DNA of 38,294 bases from Hymenobacter lapidiphilus (GTDB lineage: Bacteria; Bacteroidota; Bacteroidia; Cytophagales; Hymenobacteraceae). Of the stretch, positions 33,641-38,294 are shown in pieces. The DNA lies in assembly GCF_003417065.2 (NCBI RefSeq), contig NZ_QVLT01000039.1, positions 1-38,294 of the forward strand, given 5' to 3'. The notes under the pieces are model-generated. The model saw only the letters and a list, made by a program, of their open reading frames with translations. It searched no databases and was not told the origin of the DNA. The position numbers were made by a program, and so were the translations under genes. Each line of letters starts with the position of its first letter. The first letter of the stretch is position 1.

Positions 33641-34882
33641 TCAACCAGCCGGCAACTTGGTCCGGGCGGCCCTGAAGGCCAGCAGTAGCGCCCCGGCAGG
33701 CAGCAGCAGCGTTGCCAGAAACAGGATACTGTGGTAAGCCGGGATAAAGCTCCAGTCGAGCCAGAGCATCAGCCCCTGCAGAAACAGCAGCAGCTCCGTG
33801 AGCACGAAGCCCGCCAGCAGCAGCCAGGCCCCCAACCGCGCCGCCCGCCCCCGCAACGAAATGAGTCCTTGCGCATGTAACAGGGCCAAAACTGTGAGCG
33901 TGGTAGCACCCAGCGTAACCAGGTGCACAAAACCAATAACGAAGTTGCGCACCGTAAACGACATGATGGCCACGTAGGGCACGGCCACAGCCGCGTGTAC
34001 CACGGCTTTGAAGGCCAGCGAGCCAATTCCGAAGGCCCATAGCCCGCGCAATAGTGGCGCGAGCGGCGCCATCAGCTGCCGCAGCGCCGGCCACACCGCC
34101 CGCAGCCACTGCACCACGCCCAGCAACTGTAGCAGTACGCCCAGCGCGGTAACCGCATAAATGGCCGGATGCCGCTCGGCCCAGGCCACCGCCAGGCCAT
34201 AAGTAGGCAGCAGACTGCACAGCAGCAGCACAAACGCCTGCCGCAGACGGGCTACGTTTAGGGGTAGCTGCCGCTTTTCGAGGTAAGCCACTACCAGCCC
34301 CAGCGTGCCGAACATAAACCACCCGTTGAGCTGCCCGTGCAGGAAAAACTGAATGGCCAGGTAAAACAGGGTCATGTTGGGAGGCTTGGCGCTCATGATG
34401 GCTCCCAGCGCCCACAGCCCCAGCGTAGAAAGCACGATGCTGCCCAGGCCCGCCAGCAGGTAGGGCAGCGCGGCTGAGCCATCCAGCTTCCGGCGCAAAT
34501 CGGGCCAGAGCAGCCCCACGGACACGTACGAGAGCAGCACGTGCAGTGAGGTAGCCGAAATGGAGGCAACCGAATAGCCCTGCACCGCGAACAGGCCAAA
34601 AATGGCCACTACGGTCAGCTGGGTGGCCCAGAACAGATAGGTGTAAGCCCGCCGTTCAGGACCAGCCAGCAGCACATAGCCCGCGAACAGCACCAAGTAG
34701 ACCCAGCCCAGCATGGCCCCGTGGCTGTGCGAGTGCATGATGTTGCGGTATTCCACACCGGGCACTTCCCACAGGAAGATGTACCGCATCAGCGCCCCCA
34801 GCAAAGCCGCCACCGCCAGATTAACAAGGGCCAACTGTACCCACCGACGGGCGGGCGGCCAGGAATCGGGCGGTGCAAGCAT
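33641..34882 (-). CDS. Polytopic membrane protein of the nir locus (distantly oxidase-subunit-I/NnrS-like)
   Basis: 413 residues with about 12 hydrophobic helices. Conserved-looking histidines fall inside helices: YRNIMHSHSHGAMLGWVYLVLF, LAIQFFLHGQLNGWFMFGTLG and FVHLVTLGATTLTVL. The HGxxxG-type motifs recall helix histidines of heme-copper oxidase subunit I or the heme/copper protein NnrS, but the full ligand set is not evident and the match is weak. It is divergent from a cytochrome c, nirK, nirV and SCO set, so a link to nitrite or NO metabolism is likely. Function is otherwise unknown. Confidence 0.65.
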   Translation of the reverse strand: MLAPPDSWPPARRWVQLALVNLAVAALLGALMRYIFLWEVPGVEYRNIMHSHSHGAMLGWVYLVLFAGYVLLAGPERRAYTYLFWATQLTVVAIFGLFAVQGYSVASISATSLHVLLSYVSVGLLWPDLRRKLDGSAALPYLLAGLGSIVLSTLGLWALGAIMSAKPPNMTLFYLAIQFFLHGQLNGWFMFGTLGLVVAYLEKRQLPLNVARLRQAFVLLLCSLLPTYGLAVAWAERHPAIYAVTALGVLLQLLGVVQWLRAVWPALRQLMAPLAPLLRGLWAFGIGSLAFKAVVHAAVAVPYVAIMSFTVRNFVIGFVHLVTLGATTLTVLALLHAQGLISLRGRAARLGAWLLLAGFVLTELLLFLQGLMLWLDWSFIPAYHSILFLATLLLPAGALLLAFRAARTKLPAG

Positions 34883-34945
34883 ACGGGGCAGCGTGGGTCA
34901 GAAGGTATCAGATGTAAAATTATCTGGCTTTCCAGGCTGGACACA

Positions 34946-34979
34946 TGATTTCTGTCAGCCAGGGGTTTGATTTTCGTCA
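34946..34979. promoter_or_regulatory. Two copies of a TGAT-N4-GTCA motif (candidate FNR/DNR-type sites)
   Basis: TGATTTCTGTCA at 34946-34957 and TGATTTTCGTCA at 34968-34979, 22 bases apart. The second is centred about 40-43 bases before the start expected from the -7 box at 35003, the usual place for a CRP/FNR-type activator. Located in the divergent gap of the nir locus. Confidence 0.45.
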
Positions 34980-35002
34980 TGGAAAGCGCCAACCGGGTAC
35001 CA

Positions 35003-35010
35003 TAGCTTTG
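35003..35010 (+). promoter_or_regulatory. Predicted -7 box for the cytochrome c gene
   Basis: TAGCTTTG fits TAnnTTTG. No TTTG lies at the -33 distance, as expected for an activator-dependent promoter. Confidence 0.45.
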
Positions 35011-35068
35011 ATGAGCTGAAACCGGGCTTTTCCCTGATTTCATTTCACTCTTTCCCAACCCCTTCCCG

Positions 35069-35596
35069 ATGGCATTTTCAACCAACCTCCCCTCCATCCG
35101 CTCCCTGGTCCTGGCAACGGCGCTGTTCGCGGGCGCTACCGCCTTCAGCGCCTGTGGCGGCAGCGAAACCCCAACTGAGACGACCACCAGTACGGGCAGC
35201 GTCTACGAATCGGAGGCGGCCAAAAAAACCCTGGCCAAGGCCGGGACTGAGGAAGCCAGTGCTGGAATCTTCACCGCCGACCAGGTGAAGCTGAGTCCTA
35301 TCGTCGACAAAGCCATGGCCGCCAAGGGCAAGGCCTTGTCAGAGCTGAAATGTCAGTCGTGCCACAGCATGGGTTCCAACCGCGTGGTAGGGCCCGGTTG
35401 GGAGAATATTACGGAAACCCGCGCGCCGGAATGGATTCTGAACATGATAGTACACACCGACAAAATGCTCGAAACCGATCCGGAAGCCCAGAAAGCCCTG
35501 GAACAGTGCATGGTGCGCATGCCTAACCAGGGCCTCTCGGAAACGGAAGGCCGTGAGGTGCTGGAATATATGCGCACGCTGGTAGCGAAGAAGTAG
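35069..35596 (+). CDS. Lipoprotein c-type cytochrome
   Basis: 175 residues. A hydrophobic signal with lipobox FSAC (C29), then a Thr/Ser/Glu linker GSETPTETTTSTGS. Single heme site C95-Q-S-C98-H99, GPGWENI after it, and a probable axial Met151 in CMVRMPNQGLSETEGREVLEYM. It is a small mono-heme class I cytochrome anchored at the periplasmic face. Directly before nirK it is the likely electron donor to the nitrite reductase. Confidence 0.9.
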   Translation: MAFSTNLPSIRSLVLATALFAGATAFSACGGSETPTETTTSTGSVYESEAAKKTLAKAGTEEASAGIFTADQVKLSPIVDKAMAAKGKALSELKCQSCHSMGSNRVVGPGWENITETRAPEWILNMIVHTDKMLETDPEAQKALEQCMVRMPNQGLSETEGREVLEYMRTLVAKK

Positions 35597-35673
35597 CCAG
35601 CCCCAACCGCCGAATGCCCTTCCGGCCGGCCAGGCGCAGTAGCCGGAGGAGCATTTCAGCGTGTTACGCAGGC

Positions 35674-35703
35674 GCCGGTTTGCCGGCAATACTATCGGAT
35701 AGT
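35674..35703. promoter_or_regulatory. Hairpin and palindrome upstream of nirK
   Basis: GCCGG-TTTG-CCGGC at 35674-35687, then the perfect palindrome ACTATC-G-GATAGT at 35691-35703, 31 bases before the nirK ATG. The palindrome may be an operator; the hairpin may end the cytochrome transcript. Neither is known. Confidence 0.35.
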
Positions 35704-35734
35704 GCACCTCTTTCAAGTTTACAGAACCCAGCGT

Positions 35735-36796
35735 ATGCGCTTCCTGACTAAATTCTCGCAAGTCCGAATCGGACTTTTGGTAACGGCCCTTTCCACGTCT
35801 GCCCTCCTGCTCTCCTGCCAGGAAACCGGTAAAGACAAGCCCGCCGATACGGCGGCAGTGGACCTGAACGCCCCGCTGACCGGCACCGTAACGGCCGAGC
35901 TCACCGATGCCCCGCTGGTGCCCAAGCCCCTCACCTACAATACGCCCAAAAAGGTGATGGTGGAGCTGGAGGTTATTGAGAAGGTGATGAAAATTTCCGA
36001 CGACACGGAATACACCTTCTGGACCTTCGGCGGCAAAGTACCCGGTAAGTTCATCCGGGTGCGGGTCGGCGACTTGGTCGATTTCACCCTGAAAAACGCG
36101 GCCGATAGCAAGGTGGTGCATAACATTGACCTGCACGCCGTGAACGGCCCCGGCGGTGGTGCCGAAGCCACAAACGTGGCGCCGGGGCAAAGTGCCAACT
36201 TCCAGTTTCGGGTGCTGCAACCGGGCCTGTTTGTGTACCACTGCGCCACCGGCCCGGTGGGCATGCATATCGCCAACGGCATGTACGGCCTCATTCTGGT
36301 AGAGCCCGCCGAAGGCCTGCCCAAAGTAGACCGGGAGTTTTACCTGATGCAGGGCGACTTCTACACTAAAGGCAAGTTTGACGAGAAGGGTCTGCAGCCC
36401 TTCGATGAGGAAAAGGCCATTAAGGAACAGGCCGATTACGTGCTGTTTAACGGCCGCGTGCGCTCCACCACCGGCAAAAACGCGCTGCAGGCCAACGTGG
36501 GCGAAAACGTCCGGCTGTTTGTGGGCAATGGCGGGCCCAACCTGATTTCCTCGTTCCACGCCATCGGCGAAATATTCGACAAAGTGTACATGGAAGGCGG
36601 CAGCGCGGTGAACCACAACGTGCAGACCACGCTCATTCCGGCCGGCGGCTCCAGCACCGTGGAAATGTCGTTGCAGGTGCCCGGCGTGCTGAACCTGGTG
36701 GACCACTCCATCTACCGGGCGTTCAACAAGGGCGCCATTGCCCAGATTAAAGTGAGCGGCGAAGAAAACCCGGCAGTTTTCAAGTCGAACAAGTAG
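35735..36796 (+). CDS. nirK: Copper-containing nitrite reductase
   Basis: Reduces nitrite to nitric oxide. 353 residues from ATG 35735 (RFLTKFSQVRIGLLV); an in-frame ATG at 35702 is less likely. The signal ends in lipobox LLLSC (C28), so the enzyme appears lipid-anchored. Two cupredoxin domains. Type 1 copper ligands H129, C170, H178 and M183; type 2 copper ligands H134, H169 and H324; catalytic D132 (HNIDLHAVNGPGGG) and H275 (SFHAIGE). All key residues are in place. It lies between a cytochrome c and nirV. Confidence 0.97.
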   Translation: MRFLTKFSQVRIGLLVTALSTSALLLSCQETGKDKPADTAAVDLNAPLTGTVTAELTDAPLVPKPLTYNTPKKVMVELEVIEKVMKISDDTEYTFWTFGGKVPGKFIRVRVGDLVDFTLKNAADSKVVHNIDLHAVNGPGGGAEATNVAPGQSANFQFRVLQPGLFVYHCATGPVGMHIANGMYGLILVEPAEGLPKVDREFYLMQGDFYTKGKFDEKGLQPFDEEKAIKEQADYVLFNGRVRSTTGKNALQANVGENVRLFVGNGGPNLISSFHAIGEIFDKVYMEGGSAVNHNVQTTLIPAGGSSTVEMSLQVPGVLNLVDHSIYRAFNKGAIAQIKVSGEENPAVFKSNK

Positions 36797-36827
36797 GCGG
36801 TTTTGCCCCGTTGAAGCAGTTGGTGGT

Positions 36828-37616
36828 ATGGAAAACATGAAGCGTTTCGTCTTTCTGATTCTGCTGTTTGCGGCTTCAATCGGTGCCGGCGCGCAGCCTG
36901 GCCGGGCCAAGGGAAAACCGATGCATACCGTTGCGAAAGGCGTATATGAGCCGTTTTTTCGCACCGCCACTACCATGCCTGTGCCCGTGGCCGCTTTCCG
37001 GATCGACGAGTACGCGGTAACCAACGCCGAATTTATCGGGTTCGTGAAGCAAAATCCGGCCTGGCGCCGGTCACGGGTAAACCGGCTTTTCGCCGACAAA
37101 AACTACCTCCACCATTGGGCCACCGACACTACCCTAGCCCCTGCCGATGCAAAGCTCTTGCAGGCCCCGGTGGTAAGCGTGTCGTGGTTCGCCGCGCAGG
37201 CCTACTCCAGATGGCAAGGCAAGCGCCTGCCCACCGTGGCCGAGTGGGAGTTAGCCGGCAACGGCAAACCGCGCAACATCCGGTTCGACTCCCTCACCGA
37301 CTACATCTTGGATTGGTACAAGCGGCCCAACCCGAAAGTGCTGCCGCCGGTGAAGTCGACCTACCTCAACCAATACGGCCTGTATGATATGCACGGCCTG
37401 ATTTGGGAGTGGACCTTCGACTTCAACAGCTTCGTGGGCTCCACCGACTCGCGGGGCAATACCACCGACGAAGTACAGGCCTTTTGCGCCGCCGGGGCCG
37501 TGAATGTGAAAGACAAAACCGACTACGCCGGCTTCATGCGCTACGGCTACCGGGGCAGCTTAAAAGGCAATTTCTGCATTCAAAACCTGGGCTTCCGCTG
37601 CGCCAAAAGCATTTAA
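36828..37616 (+). CDS. nirV: NirV-like formylglycine-generating-enzyme family protein
   Basis: 262 residues with a signal peptide (KRFVFLILLFAASIGAGAQ), so periplasmic; ATG 36828 or 36837. SUMF1/FGE-sulfatase fold: FRIDEYAVTNAEFIGFVKQNP, PVVSVSWFAAQAYSRWQGKRLPTVAEWELAGN, YGLYDMHGLIWEWTFDFNS and the end SLKGNFCIQNLGFRCAKS. NirV proteins are found next to nirK in many denitrifiers; they seem to be needed for or to accompany NirK, but their reaction is not established. Spaced 31 bases after nirK and two bases before the SCO gene, so one operon is likely. Confidence 0.9.
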   Translation: MENMKRFVFLILLFAASIGAGAQPGRAKGKPMHTVAKGVYEPFFRTATTMPVPVAAFRIDEYAVTNAEFIGFVKQNPAWRRSRVNRLFADKNYLHHWATDTTLAPADAKLLQAPVVSVSWFAAQAYSRWQGKRLPTVAEWELAGNGKPRNIRFDSLTDYILDWYKRPNPKVLPPVKSTYLNQYGLYDMHGLIWEWTFDFNSFVGSTDSRGNTTDEVQAFCAAGAVNVKDKTDYAGFMRYGYRGSLKGNFCIQNLGFRCAKSI

Positions 37617-37618
37617 TC

Positions 37619-38185
37619 ATGAAACAAACCCTTCTGCTGGCCCTCTCTTTCCTGCTGCTGGCCGGCTGCAGCTCCCATCAGGAAGAAGCCGCCAAAGCCT
37701 CGCTGGTTCCGCCGACTGCTCCCACAACCACCCGCCCGGTTGCCGGCCTGCCGGCGGAAAGCGTGTACCAGCTCCTCGACACTTTTGAAACCCAGGATAA
37801 AAAGCCGTTGCTGCTGTCGGAGCTGGCCGGTAAGCCCACGGTGCTGGCCATTGTTTTCACCAACTGCGGCTACGCCTGCCCCCGCCTCACCGACGATATG
37901 AAAGCCATCGAAGCCAGCCTGGCAGCTTCGGCCGGCCGCATCAACTATGCGCTGGTCAGCTTCGATGTAGCCCGCGACACGGCCGAGCAACTGAAAAAGT
38001 ATGCCACCGACAAAGACCTGGGCAAAAACTGGGTGCTGCTCCATGGCTCCGACGAGGCCGTACGCACCTTATCGGTGCTGCTGAATGTGCAATATGAAAA
38101 GACGGAGGACGGTAACTTTGACCTCCCCCCAATAGCTGGACCGCCCAAAACTAGAGGCTCAGGCGTTTTGACCTCCCCCCAATAG
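37619..38185 (+). CDS. SCO family copper chaperone, truncated by an IS insertion
   Basis: The native part is residues 1-167 (to 38119). Lipoprotein signal LLLALSFLLLAGC; thioredoxin-like SCO domain with C83-GYA-C87 (CxxxC copper site). The C-terminal third, with the conserved copper-binding His expected after the NF segment, is missing. From 38119 the frame reads into the end of an IS3-type element and stops at 38185 after 21 foreign residues (DLPPIAGPPKTRGSG and so on). SCO proteins deliver copper to CuA or, in this context, perhaps to NirK. This copy is probably inactive; the remainder, if kept, lies beyond the window. Confidence 0.85.
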   Translation: MKQTLLLALSFLLLAGCSSHQEEAAKASLVPPTAPTTTRPVAGLPAESVYQLLDTFETQDKKPLLLSELAGKPTVLAIVFTNCGYACPRLTDDMKAIEASLAASAGRINYALVSFDVARDTAEQLKKYATDKDLGKNWVLLHGSDEAVRTLSVLLNVQYEKTEDGNFDLPPIAGPPKTRGSGVLTSPQ

Positions 38186-38216
38186 CTGGACCGCCCAAAA
38201 CTAGAGGCTCAGGCGT
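38117..38216. repeat. 50-bp tandem duplication of the IS end
   Basis: 38117-38166 and 38167-38216 are identical, starting TTTGACCTCCCCCCAATAGC. The duplicated unit includes the IS terminus and the last codons and stop of the transposase. Both borders carry TTTGA, which suggests slippage or recombination between short identical stretches. Confidence 0.9.
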
Positions 38217-38294
38217 TTTGAAGCTCGACTGTAATAGCGGCTGCCATTACTTGATCGGGCGTTAAATTCTGGAGCGAACTGTGGGGTCGGAAGC
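38119..38294 (-). mobile_element. End of an IS3-family insertion sequence (partial)
   Basis: The terminus TGACCTCCCCCCAATAGC followed by TGGACCG is of the IS3 type (ends in TGA, C-rich, then GGAC). A transposase C-terminus is encoded on the minus strand just inside. The rest of the element and the second end are beyond the window. Confidence 0.85.
38209..38294 (-). CDS. IS3-family transposase, C-terminal fragment
   Basis: The minus strand reads FRPHSSLQNLTPDQVMAA then AITVELQNA and a stop at 38209-38211. This is the usual end of the DDE integrase domain (orfB) of IS3-family elements, where YNxxRPHSSLxxLTP follows the catalytic core. Only the last 28 codons are in the window; the start and the catalytic residues are outside. 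The gene points out of the SCO gene toward the IS end. Confidence 0.85.
   Translation of the reverse strand, partial: FRPHSSLQNLTPDQVMAAAITVELQNA

Noticed and set aside
35339..37099. 586-codon open frame on the minus strand opposite cytochrome c, nirK and nirV
   Set aside because: The plus-strand genes have all catalytic and copper-binding residues. The antisense frame spans three genes and gaps and has no recognisable domain.

Overview
The window is about 38 kb of high-GC DNA from a member of the Bacteroidota, most probably Hymenobacter or a close relative (Cytophagales). The reasons are the protein families (PaaR/PaaABCD, NirK-NirV-SCO, a pseudaminic acid cluster, DUF4328), the near absence of Shine-Dalgarno sequences, several -7 boxes of the Bacteroidota type TAnnTTTG, and dense intergenic hairpin repeats. 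The genus is an inference from style; no marker gene was compared.

Layout. 1-4313: a large hybrid sensor kinase whose 5' end continues off the window in another frame, and a single-domain response regulator. 4411-9404: housekeeping genes (PhnP-like metallohydrolase, cupin, lipoprotein, NFACT/RqcH-type protein, SRP GTPase Ffh). 9599-24404: a cell-surface glycan locus with a glycosyltransferase, a divergent FkbH-like HAD protein, pseudaminic acid genes in the order pseB, pseC, spsF-type cytidylyltransferase, a foreign-looking AT-rich ORF, a pseG-pseH fusion, a DUF4328 membrane protein and pseI, then a capsule-type protein, a polysaccharide deacetylase and a Wzx-like flippase. Together they can make CMP-pseudaminic acid from UDP-GlcNAc and probably assemble and export a glycan carrying it.

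24431-28766: SDR oxidoreductase, RlmD rRNA methyltransferase, a small GIY-YIG nuclease embedded in hairpin repeats, a conserved hypothetical and ThiL. 29012-32882: a phenylacetate module with a PaaR-like TetR repressor, an operator lying inside its own promoter spacer, and paaA, paaB (internally duplicated), paaC and paaD, the ring 1,2-epoxidase core and its maturation factor; the reductase paaE is not in the window. 32997-38294: a lipoprotein, then a denitrification island with a polytopic histidine-containing membrane protein, lipoprotein cytochrome c, copper nitrite reductase NirK, NirV and an SCO copper chaperone cut off by an IS3-family element at the right edge.

The non-coding DNA is unusually structured. 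It holds three subfamilies of about 90-130 bp hairpin elements with conserved loops, arrays of degenerate heptamers, and degenerate ATCAGCG-type repeats in the leaders of ffh and thiL. The most striking places are the GIY-YIG gene whose start codon lies in the loop of a half hairpin element, the AT-rich ORF bracketed by a direct repeat that includes its start codon and that of pseG, and the IS-truncated SCO gene with a 50-bp tandem duplication of the IS end. No stretch longer than 300 bases lacks an annotated gene.
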